In this document: piece after piece, positions 55,591 to 64,000 of the stretch | How the letters are laid out: each line of letters begins with the position of its first letter | Numbering within the stretch: position 1 is the first letter of the stretch | Assembly: GCA_013697785.1 (NCBI GenBank) | Contig: JACCWE010000124.1 | Coordinates: 1-64,000, forward strand | Source of the DNA: Gemmatimonadaceae bacterium | GTDB lineage: Bacteria; Gemmatimonadota; Gemmatimonadetes; Gemmatimonadales; Gemmatimonadaceae | Length of the DNA: 64,000 bases | Direction: 5' to 3' | Notes under the pieces: model-generated | What the model was told of the DNA's origin: nothing | The model's input: the letters and a program-made list of their open reading frames with translations, nothing else | Databases searched by the model: none | Position numbers and translations under genes: made by a program

Positions 55591-56080
55591 GCTGTACCGC
55601 ATCGACGACCGGCTGATCCACGGACAGGTGATCGTTGGCTGGGGACAGCCGATGGGACTTGGGTTCCTCGTGCTCGTCGACGATGAAGTGGCGAAAAGCG
55701 AATGGGAGCAGGAGCTCTACCGCATGGGCGTTCCGCCGGAGCTCGATGTGTTTTTCGCATCGGTTGCGGACGCGACCGCCGCCCTGGACGGCTGGAACAG
55801 TGACAAGCGCCCGGGAATTCTGTTGACGTCGGACATCGACACAATGGTTCGTCTGGTCGCCGCAAGGAAGTCCATTCGCGCCGTCAACCTCGGCGGGATT
55901 CATCATCGCGCGGGGCGCGTCGAGCGGCTGCGCTATCTCTATCTGACCGGCGACGAAGTGCACGCGCTTCTCGATCTCGAGCGCCGCGGCGTCGAGGTCA
56001 CTGCTCGAGATGTGCCTGCCTCGCGACCGATTCCGTTGAGCACGCTGCTCGACGGGAAGGGAGAGGCAGGCGCCGCATGA
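55580..56080 (+). CDS. PTS mannose-class EIIB component
   Basis: 166 residues from a GTG. Active-site motif YRIDDRLIHGQV, with phosphorylatable His14; 'LVLVDDEVAKSEWEQELYRM' and 'VNLGGIHHRAG' are typical of the family. Accepts phosphate from EIIA and phosphorylates the incoming sugar. Separate from EIIA, as in the N-acetylgalactosamine-type systems. Overlaps EIIC by ATGA. Confidence 0.94.
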   Translation: MAIELYRIDDRLIHGQVIVGWGQPMGLGFLVLVDDEVAKSEWEQELYRMGVPPELDVFFASVADATAALDGWNSDKRPGILLTSDIDTMVRLVAARKSIRAVNLGGIHHRAGRVERLRYLYLTGDEVHALLDLERRGVEVTARDVPASRPIPLSTLLDGKGEAGAA

Positions 56081-56760
56081 CGCTGACGATGATCCTGATG
56101 TTCGCGCTGCTCGGGGCCTTTCTCGGACTCGATGTCGTGAGCTTTCCGCAGGCGATGCTGTCGCGCCCCATCGTGGCGTCGACGATCGCCGGTACGCTGG
56201 GCGGAAGCGCAAGTGATGGGCTTCTGGCGGGCGTCTTTCTGGAGATGATGGCGCTCGAGACGCTCCCTGTCGGCGCGTCGCGATATCCGGAGTGGGGAAC
56301 GGCGTCGGTGGTGGGAGGAGCGCTCTACGTGTCGCGCGAAGGCGACGCGACGAGCGCGCTGCTGTTCGCGATGCTGGGTGCGATGATCACGGCGTGGGTC
56401 GGAGGGTGGAGCATGTACGCACTGCGCAGGCTGAACGGACGATGGACCAAGCGCGCGCTCCCGGCACTCGAAGCCGGCGACGCGAGCGTCGTCACGTGGC
56501 TGCAGCTGCGCGGGCTCGGCGCCGATCTGTTGCGCGGCTTTGCGCTCACCGCGCTCGCGCTCGCACTGCTCGTGCCGCTCACGACCATCGCGATCGCGTA
56601 CGGCCATGGCGACTCCGCGACCATTCGCGCGGTGCTCGTCGCCGTTGCCGTATCGATCGCCGGCAGCGCGGCGTGGAAGCTCTCGCACGGCTCCAGGCAC
56701 GGGCCGTGGTTCTTCGTCGGAGGGCTCGCGATCGGCTGCGCGATGCTGTTGCGCCCCTGA
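56077..56760 (+). CDS. PTS mannose-class EIIC membrane component
   Basis: 227 residues, several hydrophobic helices (LTMILMFALLGAFLGLDVVS, LFAMLGAMITAWVGGWSMY). 'SRPIVASTIAGTLGGSASDGLLAGVFLEM' matches the conserved 'qPlv.g.l.GlilGd...Gl..Ga.lel' region of EIIC-Man. Slightly shorter than the about 250-265 usual in enterobacteria. With EIID it forms the sugar channel. The stop shares a base with the EIID start. Confidence 0.85.
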   Translation: MTLTMILMFALLGAFLGLDVVSFPQAMLSRPIVASTIAGTLGGSASDGLLAGVFLEMMALETLPVGASRYPEWGTASVVGGALYVSREGDATSALLFAMLGAMITAWVGGWSMYALRRLNGRWTKRALPALEAGDASVVTWLQLRGLGADLLRGFALTALALALLVPLTTIAIAYGHGDSATIRAVLVAVAVSIAGSAAWKLSHGSRHGPWFFVGGLAIGCAMLLRP

Positions 56761-57572
56761 TGGAAAATCAGACCGTACGTCCGCTGCCGTTTCTCACGGC
56801 TACGCGCATGGTGATCCGCATGCTCGCCGTGCAGGCCTCGTGGAACTACGAGACGATGCTCGGCACAGGCATCGGCTTTTCGGTCGAGCCGGCGCTGCGA
56901 AATCTGCCGGGCGGACGCGCAGGGCAGGCGTACCACGAGGCGCTCGCGCGCGAGACGCACTATTTCAACGCGCATCCCTATCTCGCGGCGGTCGCCGTGG
57001 GTGCTCTCGCACGTGTGGAGCTCGACGAAAGGCTTCCCCCCGCCCAGATCGAGCGCTTTCGCATCGCGCTCTGCGGACCGCTCGGCAGCGTCGGCGACCG
57101 GCTCGTGTGGGCGGGATGGCTCCCGTTCACGGTGCTCGTGGCGCTCCTCGCCTATGGGCTGGGCGGAGGTCCCGTACTCGTGTCGACGTTCTTTCTCGTG
57201 ATCTACAACGCGGGACATATCGGACTTCGCGTGTGGGGGCTCAACACCGGATGGACGCATGGGAAGCGCGTCGCCGGCTCGCTCGCAACGCCGATTCTTC
57301 GCCGCGGGCCGGAGTATCTGGCACGCGCGGTGATGGGCCTATCCGGGCTCGCGCTCCCGCTCGCAGCGGCTCGCATTCTCGGACACTCCGAGATGCCGAT
57401 CGCCGACACGGCGCGACGCACGGCTCTTGGCCCGCACGCCCTCGTCTTCCTTCTCCTCGCGATTGCCGCGCTCCTCGGCCTTGCACTCGTCAAGCTCCAC
57501 GGCCGCGTCGACGGATGGCGCGTCGCACTCTTGATCGTCGTTCTACTCGCTCTTCACTCGGTTGCCACATGA
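56760..57572 (+). CDS. PTS mannose-class EIID membrane component
   Basis: 270 residues from the ATG at 56760 (TGATG junction). 'ASWNYETMLGTGIGFSVEPAL' resembles the 'qsw nyer.q..Gf...i.Pal' motif; then 'ETHYFNAHPYLAAVAVG' and the conserved 'ALCGPLGSVGDRLVWAGWLP', followed by C-terminal helices. Unique to the mannose PTS class. EIIC and EIID together indicate a real transporter rather than a purely regulatory PTS, although transport has not been shown. Confidence 0.9.
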   Translation: MENQTVRPLPFLTATRMVIRMLAVQASWNYETMLGTGIGFSVEPALRNLPGGRAGQAYHEALARETHYFNAHPYLAAVAVGALARVELDERLPPAQIERFRIALCGPLGSVGDRLVWAGWLPFTVLVALLAYGLGGGPVLVSTFFLVIYNAGHIGLRVWGLNTGWTHGKRVAGSLATPILRRGPEYLARAVMGLSGLALPLAAARILGHSEMPIADTARRTALGPHALVFLLLAIAALLGLALVKLHGRVDGWRVALLIVVLLALHSVAT

Positions 57573-57838
57573 TGCTGGAACGAACGGTCGAAATCGTGAA
57601 CAAGAACGGGCTGCACGCGCGCCCCGCCGCCGAGATCGTGAAGCTCTCGTCGAAGTTCAAGTCCGAGATCACGATCGTGCGCGACGATCTCGAGGTGAAC
57701 GGCAAGAGCATCATGGGGGTGATGATGCTCGCTGCGGAGTTCGGGTCGAACATCGTCGTGCGCGCGAGCGGCGACGATGCGGAGGCCGCCCTCCAGGCGA
57801 TCGCCGACCTCGTCGCAGCCAAGTTCGGGGAGCGGTAG
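57572..57838 (+). CDS. ptsH: Phosphocarrier protein HPr
   Basis: 88 residues from the ATG at 57572. I chose this over the adjacent ATG at 57569 because it puts the active-site His at 15 (NGLHARPAA) and the regulatory Ser at 46 (GKSIMGVMML), the canonical positions. His15 receives phosphate from EI; Ser46 is the HprK target and its surrounding sequence is well preserved. Coupled to EIID and EI by single-base overlaps. Confidence 0.96.
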   Translation: MLERTVEIVNKNGLHARPAAEIVKLSSKFKSEITIVRDDLEVNGKSIMGVMMLAAEFGSNIVVRASGDDAEAALQAIADLVAAKFGER

Positions 57839-59610
57839 TGGATCGCCGCCTCACCGGCATTTCCGCTTCACCCGGAATCGTCGCCGGGCCTGTGTACGTG
57901 CTCCACTGGGAAGTCCCGGAGGTGCCGCAGCGGATCTTGTCCGATGAGGAGATTCCAGCCGAGATCGATCGCTTCGGACAGACGCTCGCGCGCGCACGCG
58001 ACCGCCTGGAATTCGTGCGCCGACGCGCGGCGCATCACGCCGGTGAGGAGGAGGCGGGCATCTTCGAAGCGCAGATGCTGATTCTCCAGGACACCGACAT
58101 GATCGGCCGCGTCGATGGCCTCATCCGCCAGAATCTCGCGGCCGAGTCGGCGTTCGAGATCACGATGCTCGACTTGCGCCATCACTTCGCACGCCACGCA
58201 TCGCCGATGATGCGCGAGCGCGTCGGCGATCTCGCGGACGTGCAGATTCGCGTGCTCTCGCTCCTCCTCGGCCTCCCGGACCACGATCCCGTCGACGTTC
58301 CCAAGGGCGCCAACGCGATTCTCGTCACGCACGACCTCACGCCGAGCCTGACGGTGCAGCTCGACCGCGAGGCGATCGCCGCTATTGCCACCGACGAAGG
58401 TACGCGCGTTTCGCACGTCGCCATCCTCGCGCGCTCGCTCGGCATCCCTGCCGTCGTCGGCCTTCGCGATGCGACGAGCCGCCTGCGTACCGGCGAGATG
58501 GCCATCCTCGACGGCGCCGCCGGAACGATCTCCGTCAATCCGACCGCCGAAGAGATTCGCCACTTCAACGAGCGCTCGCAGCGCGAGGCGAAGCTGAGCG
58601 AGGAGCTCGAGCTGCTCCGCACGGCCGAGTCGGTGACGCTCGATGGGCAGAAGCTCGTGCTGCGAGCGAACGTCGACTTCCCCGAGGAAGCCGACTATGC
58701 TGCGCGCAGCGGCGCCGACGGCGTTGGCCTCATGCGCACGGAGTTTCTCGTCGTCGGTCGCACGACGATGCCCGACGAGGAGGAGCAGTTCCGCGCGTAC
58801 AAGAAGGTCGCGGAGTCGTTCGACGGCGCGCCCGTCGTCATCCGCACCTACGACATCGGAGGCGACAAGCTTCCCGTTGGCGGGCACCCCACGGAAGCAA
58901 ATCCGTTTCTCGGCTGGCGGGCGATCCGCATGTGCCTCGACGAGCCGGAGATGTTCAAGGTGCAGCTTCGTGCGCTCATGCGTGCCGCGTCGTACGGCGA
59001 CGTGCGCATCATGCTTCCCCTCGTCGTCTCGCAGGACGAGGTGCGTCAGGCGCGCGCGCTCATCGCCGAGGGAGCGGCGGAGCTCGAGGCGCGCGGCGTG
59101 CCGCATCTGAGAAACATCCCGCTCGGCGTCATGATCGAGACGCCTGCCGCAGCGGTTTGCGCGGATTCGTTCGTGGGCGACGCGTCGTTCTTCAGCATCG
59201 GCACCAACGACCTCACGCAGTACACGCTTGCGGTCGACCGCGGGAACGCGAATTTGGCGCCACGCTTCACGCCGTTGCACCCCGCGGTGCTGCGCCTCAT
59301 TCAGAACACGGTGAAGGTCGGCGCCGCGAACGGCATCGAGGTGACCGTGTGTGGCGAGATGGCGTCGCAGCCGCTCACCGCATTCGCGCTCATCGGCCTC
59401 GGCGTGCGCAGCATGAGCGTCTCGCCCCGGTCGGTGACGCTGCTCAAGCGTCTCGTGCGTGGCACTACGGCGACCATCGCCGCGGCGAGCGTCGAGAAGG
59501 CGATGGACGCTCGCACCGCCACGGCGTCCGAAGCCCTCATTCTTGACGCCTTCACAGAGACATTTGGCGAGGTTGCCGAGCTGCTCGACGGCTTGCCCCA
59601 CGCGATGTGA
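57838..59610 (+). CDS. ptsI: PTS Enzyme I (phosphoenolpyruvate-protein phosphotransferase)
   Basis: 590 residues from a GTG (TAGTG junction). Transfers phosphate from PEP to HPr. N-terminal GISASPGIVAGPV, active-site His193 in GTRVSHVAILARSLG, then the PEP-binding TIM barrel with GVGLMRTEFL, IRTYDIGGDKLP and the Cys in VTVCGEMAS. Normal length, no extra GAF domain, so it is the carbohydrate type rather than the nitrogen type. Last gene of the PTS operon. Confidence 0.96.
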   Translation: MDRRLTGISASPGIVAGPVYVLHWEVPEVPQRILSDEEIPAEIDRFGQTLARARDRLEFVRRRAAHHAGEEEAGIFEAQMLILQDTDMIGRVDGLIRQNLAAESAFEITMLDLRHHFARHASPMMRERVGDLADVQIRVLSLLLGLPDHDPVDVPKGANAILVTHDLTPSLTVQLDREAIAAIATDEGTRVSHVAILARSLGIPAVVGLRDATSRLRTGEMAILDGAAGTISVNPTAEEIRHFNERSQREAKLSEELELLRTAESVTLDGQKLVLRANVDFPEEADYAARSGADGVGLMRTEFLVVGRTTMPDEEEQFRAYKKVAESFDGAPVVIRTYDIGGDKLPVGGHPTEANPFLGWRAIRMCLDEPEMFKVQLRALMRAASYGDVRIMLPLVVSQDEVRQARALIAEGAAELEARGVPHLRNIPLGVMIETPAAAVCADSFVGDASFFSIGTNDLTQYTLAVDRGNANLAPRFTPLHPAVLRLIQNTVKVGAANGIEVTVCGEMASQPLTAFALIGLGVRSMSVSPRSVTLLKRLVRGTTATIAAASVEKAMDARTATASEALILDAFTETFGEVAELLDGLPHAM

Positions 59611-59622
59611 ACGGGGTAAAAT
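59593..59622 (+). promoter_or_regulatory. Candidate metK promoter
   Basis: TTGCCC (59593-59598), 18-base spacer, TAAAAT (59617-59622), overlapping the end of ptsI. The predicted start is near 59629, leaving a leader of about 69 bases before the metK ATG. Confidence 0.55.
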
Positions 59623-59635
59623 GCAACTCGATCGC

Positions 59636-59670
59636 CTGGGCCGTCGGGCGCTGAAACGCGTCTCGGCCAG
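59636..59670 (+). other. Hairpin in the metK leader
   Basis: CTGGGCCG (59636-59643) pairs with CGGCCAG (59664-59670) with one bulged G, enclosing a smaller stem GCG (59648-59650)/CGC (59657-59659). No T run follows. I cannot match it to a known SAM riboswitch class, so it is only a candidate regulatory leader. Confidence 0.35.
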
Positions 59671-59697
59671 CACGCGCACGTACCCTCGCCGCCCCCA

Positions 59698-60879
59698 ATG
59701 AACAGCTTCGTTTTTACGTCCGAATCGGTGACCGAAGGTCATCCAGACAAGATCGCGGATCAGATCTCCGATGCCGTGCTCGATGCGATCCTGACGGCGG
59801 ATCCCGATGCCCGCGTGGCGTGTGAAACGCTCGTCACCACAGGGCTCGCGTGCGTGGCCGGCGAGATCACGACCGACACGTACGTCTCCATTCCCGACAT
59901 CGTGCGTGGGACGATCTCCTCGATCGGCTACAACGACGCGTCGTTCGGCTTCGACGGCAAAACGTGCGCGGTGCTCAGCACGATCGACCGCCAGTCGCCG
60001 GACATCGCGCAGGGCGTGGATACGGGCGGCGCGGGCGATCAGGGAATGATGTTCGGCTATGCGTCGGACGAGACGCCCGAGCTCATGCCAATGCCGATCC
60101 AGCTCGCGCACCGGCTCACGCAGACGCTCGCCGAGCGTCGCAAGTCGGGCGCGCTGCCGTGGCTGCGTCCCGACGGCAAAGCCCAGGTGACGGTTGAGTA
60201 CGAGGACGGAAAGCCCGTGCGCGTTGGCACCATCGTCGTCTCGACCCAGCACGCTGAGACAGTCTCGGAAGAGGAATTGCACGCGTCGATCAAGTCCGAA
60301 GTGATTCAGCGCGCGATTCCCCCCGAGCTACTCGATGACAACGTGAAGTACTGGATCAATCCTACGGGCCGTTTCGTGGTCGGCGGACCGCAGGGTGATG
60401 CCGGGCTCACCGGGCGCAAGATCATCGTCGACACGTACGGCGGCGCCGCGCGGCATGGCGGCGGCGCGTTCAGCGGCAAGGATCCCTCCAAGGTCGATCG
60501 CTCCGCCGCGTACGCCGCGCGCTGGGTCGCGAAGAACATAGTCGCGGCCGGCTTCGCGAAGCGCTGCGAGGTGCAGCTCGCGTATGCGATCGGCGTCGTC
60601 GAGCCGGTGAGCATCATGGTCGACACGTTCAACACGTGCACGATCCCCGAAGAGCGGATCATCCACGCGATCCGCGAGGTTTTCGATCTGACTCCGCGCG
60701 GCATCATCACGGCTCTTGGCCTTCGCTCGCCGATCTATCGTCGAACCGCATCGGGCGGCCACTTCGGCCGCGCTCCGGTGACCGAGAAGGCCGGCGGTAC
60801 GTCGCTTTCGTTCTTCACGTGGGAGCGCACCGATCGCATGGATGATCTGCGCACCGCCGCCGACAGCTCGCGCGTTTAG
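59698..60879 (+). CDS. metK: S-adenosylmethionine synthetase
   Basis: 393 residues. Makes S-adenosylmethionine from methionine and [23 protein letters not shown] start, [12 protein letters not shown] hexapeptide, [18 protein letters not shown]-loop-like motif. All family hallmarks are in place. Followed 30 bases later by S-adenosylhomocysteine hydrolase, forming an activated-methyl-cycle pair, and fed by the candidate promoter upstream. Confidence 0.98.
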   Translation: MNSFVFTSESVTEGHPDKIADQISDAVLDAILTADPDARVACETLVTTGLACVAGEITTDTYVSIPDIVRGTISSIGYNDASFGFDGKTCAVLSTIDRQSPDIAQGVDTGGAGDQGMMFGYASDETPELMPMPIQLAHRLTQTLAERRKSGALPWLRPDGKAQVTVEYEDGKPVRVGTIVVSTQHAETVSEEELHASIKSEVIQRAIPPELLDDNVKYWINPTGRFVVGGPQGDAGLTGRKIIVDTYGGAARHGGGAFSGKDPSKVDRSAAYAARWVAKNIVAAGFAKRCEVQLAYAIGVVEPVSIMVDTFNTCTIPEERIIHAIREVFDLTPRGIITALGLRSPIYRRTASGGHFGRAPVTEKAGGTSLSFFTWERTDRMDDLRTAADSSRV

Positions 60880-62268
<1,389 letters not shown>

Positions 62269-62321
62269 TTGCCGGTAATGCGGTGCCGTAGTGGCGCGAA
62301 CGGCCTCGAGCGGGAGATGAG

Positions 62322-62864
62322 ATGATCGAAGTCAGCGTGGCGCGTCTCGGGCTCGATAGCGTTTCGAGCTCGTACGTCGTGATTCTGCAGGAGAAAGGCG
62401 GCGAGCGGCTGCTCCCGATCTGGATCGGGCAGCCGGAGGCCGAGAGCATCGTGATGGAGATGAATCACATCCGTCCGCCGCGGCCGCTCACGCACGACCT
62501 GTGCAAGCGACTGATCACGGGGATGGGGGCGGTGCTCCATCGCGTGCAGATCACCAAGGTCCAGGACAATACGTACTTCGCCGAGCTGCATCTGCTGCGC
62601 GGTGAGGATCTGTTTCAGATCGACGCGCGCCCGTCGGACAGCATCGCGATCGCGTTGCGCTTCTCTGCGCCGATCTTCGCGCAGGAGTCGCTGCTCACCG
62701 CGATCGAGGTCGAGGACGCGGAGATCGGTGGCACGGCGGACGATGACGATGAAGAGGAGAACACGCCGATGATTCCCGAGGAGCCGCGCGATATCAGCGC
62801 GGAGTCGCTCAAGGAGTATCTGGAGAAGATGCGCCCCGAAGACTTCGGTAAGTTCAACTTGTGA
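62322..62864 (+). CDS. Bifunctional nuclease family protein (DUF151)
   Basis: 180 residues with GGGAG (62312-62316) five bases before the ATG. The first about 135 residues are the BFN/DUF151 domain: 'VILQEKGGERLLPIWIGQPEA' and 'IDARPSDSIAIALRFSAPIF' are its hallmarks. Then an acidic stretch (ADDDDEEEN) and a short C-terminal helix. Members in plants have reported nuclease activity; the bacterial role is not established. Overlaps the following gene by GTGA. The 53-base gap before it is featureless. Confidence 0.88.
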   Translation: MIEVSVARLGLDSVSSSYVVILQEKGGERLLPIWIGQPEAESIVMEMNHIRPPRPLTHDLCKRLITGMGAVLHRVQITKVQDNTYFAELHLLRGEDLFQIDARPSDSIAIALRFSAPIFAQESLLTAIEVEDAEIGGTADDDDEEENTPMIPEEPRDISAESLKEYLEKMRPEDFGKFNL

Positions 62865-64000
62865 AGCGGGAAGAGACGATCGTGTTGGGTGCAGCGGGGG
62901 CGGTCGCGAGAAGCGGCCGCCCTTCGCGTGATGCGTGGTGGCTGCTCGCGATCGCGCTCGTGTTCGCGCTGCCGGGCGTCGTGCGCGCACAGGACGCCGA
63001 TACCGTGGCGCCGACGTCCGCCACCGTCGATGGACGCGTGATGCGTCCGCGGGTCCGCGCACTCGGGCCGGTGAGCGGCGCGTGGGTCACCATCCATCGC
63101 GTGGCCTCGGATAGCGCGGGTCCTATCGATTCGATGCGGACCGGCGGCGATGGAAGATTCCACTTCAAATATACGCGCCACGGCCGCGCGGACGCCGTTT
63201 ATTTCGTGTCGGCATCGTACGACGGAATCGCGTACTTCTCACGCCCGCTCACGACGACTCGCGTCACCGGCGACGAAGCTGCGATCGCGGTCTTCGACAC
63301 GACGTCGATTCACTTTCCGTTGGCGATCAAGGGACGGCACGTCGTCGTGTCGTCGCCGAGCGTAAATGGAACGCGAGAGATCGTCGAGGCGTACGAGATC
63401 GCGAACGAGAGCGATCAGACGCTCATCTCGCCTGACGATGCGCATCCCACGTGGACGGCGCCCATTCCCGCCGGCGTCGTGAACCTCCAGGTGGGAGAGA
63501 GTGATGTGTCGGCGGCGGCGATCACCGCGTCGGGCGGGCGTGTGCGCGTGACGGCGCCATTCGCTCCCGGGCTCAAGCAGCTCTCGTTCTCGTACGTCGT
63601 CCCGCAATCACTCTTTCCGCTGCACATCCCGATCGAGGAGCCGACGACGGTGCTCGAGCTCCTGCTCGAGGAGCCGCGCGCGGAGGCCCGCGGCGCGAAT
63701 ATCAAGCCGCAGCAGCCGGCAACGATAGAACGTCGCATCTTCCAGCGCTACCTGGGCGCCGATGCGCCGGCTGGCTCATCGATCGAGGTGCGTGTGCCGG
63801 TGATCATCGCAGCGGCAAATGCGCACGTCTACTGGCAGATCGCAGCAGCGCTGGCGGCACTGATGGCGGCGGGGCTGGCCGCGTGGTACGCGCGCGCGCG
63901 GAGCAGGCGCACCGGCGGTGTCTCGAAGCCCGCCTTGCGCGAGCCGAGTGCGACGGAAACGCTCGCACGCGCGATTGCGAAGCTCGACTCGGAGTTCGAG
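62861..64000 (+). CDS. Secreted/membrane carboxypeptidase-regulatory-like protein (3' end outside window)
   Basis: Open for 380 codons from the GTG at 62861 to the window edge, with no stop. After a basic start comes a hydrophobic signal segment (WWLLAIALVFALPGVVRAQ). A CarboxypepD_reg/transthyretin-like sandwich follows (ATVDGRVMRPR to GGDGRFHFKY), then a second beta region, one membrane helix (IAAALAALMAAGLAAWYA) and a cytoplasmic tail ending ...ARAIAKLDSEFE, which looks like the start of a short C-terminal helical motif. Coupled to the DUF151 gene. Function unknown. Confidence 0.72.
   Translation, partial: MKREETIVLGAAGAVARSGRPSRDAWWLLAIALVFALPGVVRAQDADTVAPTSATVDGRVMRPRVRALGPVSGAWVTIHRVASDSAGPIDSMRTGGDGRFHFKYTRHGRADAVYFVSASYDGIAYFSRPLTTTRVTGDEAAIAVFDTTSIHFPLAIKGRHVVVSSPSVNGTREIVEAYEIANESDQTLISPDDAHPTWTAPIPAGVVNLQVGESDVSAAAITASGGRVRVTAPFAPGLKQLSFSYVVPQSLFPLHIPIEEPTTVLELLLEEPRAEARGANIKPQQPATIERRIFQRYLGADAPAGSSIEVRVPVIIAAANAHVYWQIAAALAALMAAGLAAWYARARSRRTGGVSKPALREPSATETLARAIAKLDSEFE

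Noticed and set aside
59629-59697. Known SAM-I/SAM-II riboswitch before metK
   Set aside because: Leader is too short for SAM-I and I cannot find the conserved SAM-II or SAH core; kept only as an unclassified hairpin.
57868-60282. 804-codon open frame on the minus strand over ptsI and metK
   Set aside because: Arg/His-rich shadow of two unmistakable plus-strand genes; long antisense frames are expected in GC-rich coding DNA. The same applies to minus frames at 8574-10310, 7288-8817, 53811-55865 and 24911-26257.

Overview
The window is a dense, GC-rich stretch of core bacterial chromosome with very short gaps and many ATGA, GTGA and TGATG stop/start overlaps. I see no rRNA, insertion sequence, phage, CRISPR array or obvious recently acquired island. 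Gene content points to a Gram-negative, diderm bacterium: lipoproteins with lipoboxes, predicted outer-membrane beta-barrels, a MurE with the diaminopimelate-type DNPR motif, and an SEDS/PBP division machinery. Overall style (single-strand operons, a B12-domain-less methylmalonyl-CoA mutase large subunit, a mannose-type PTS with HprK, ComFB beside ComEC) fits Gemmatimonadota best. That assignment is recognition from memory, about 70% confident, and not a computed placement.

Layout. 1-3.5 kb: the end of a chemosensory locus (partial CheB, two CheW, a TPR protein) and a membrane-anchored HEXXH peptidase. 3.5-5.7 kb: a tiny membrane protein behind a strong promoter, tRNA-Val, and a secreted TPR protein closed by a clear terminator. 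5.75-22.6 kb: the division and cell-wall (dcw) cluster rsmH-ftsL-ftsI-murE-murF-mraY-murD-ftsW-murG-murC-ftsQ-ftsA-ftsZ, then an M23 peptidase. mraZ, murB and ddl are absent from it. 22.6-27.5 kb: a VWA-like membrane protein, ftsY and recG. 27.5-29.6 kb (minus strand): a sensor kinase and a lipoprotein. 29.9-33.7 kb: asnS, mazG (minus), alr, cdd. 33.7-37.4 kb: a lipoprotein, a beta-barrel protein and a REC-histidine kinase protein, the least characterised block. 37.4-41.3 kb: miaB, comFB, comEC. 41.4-49.3 kb: fbp, methylmalonyl-CoA mutase large subunit, an FmdB-type zinc ribbon protein with a repetitive tail, argS, a PfkB kinase, purM and a beta-barrel protein. 49.3-53.1 kb: a complete riboflavin operon (ribD-ribE-ribBA-ribH) ending in nusB. 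53.1-59.6 kb: a glycosyltransferase, then hprK, mannose-class EIIA-EIIB-EIIC-EIID, HPr and EI. 59.6-64 kb: metK and sahH (activated-methyl cycle), a DUF151 nuclease-family protein, and a secreted/membrane protein running off the end.

How it works together. The dcw cluster carries peptidoglycan precursor synthesis (MurC-MurG, MraY), the septal synthase pair (FtsW/FtsI with FtsL/FtsQ) and the FtsA/FtsZ cytoskeleton as nearly one transcription unit, with candidate internal promoters before murC and ftsZ. The PTS locus holds every protein of a phosphorelay (EI, HPr, EIIA, EIIB, EIIC, EIID) plus the kinase that would phosphorylate HPr Ser46. The rib genes cover every cyclising and deaminating step from GTP and ribulose-5-phosphate to riboflavin.

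I found no dramatic undescribed machine. The best leads are regulatory: promoter-like elements placed so that rsmH, murC and a 58-aa membrane gene would be leaderless or nearly so; a DnaA box in an AT-rich patch before ftsZ; and folded leaders before cdd and metK. Other leads are the self-contained PTS locus, the comFB-comEC pair, the REC-kinase with an unusual receiver loop, and the tandem-repeat tail of the zinc-ribbon protein. No stretch longer than 300 bases lacks a gene; the longest gap (29,545-29,878 with the kinase start chosen here) holds divergent promoters.
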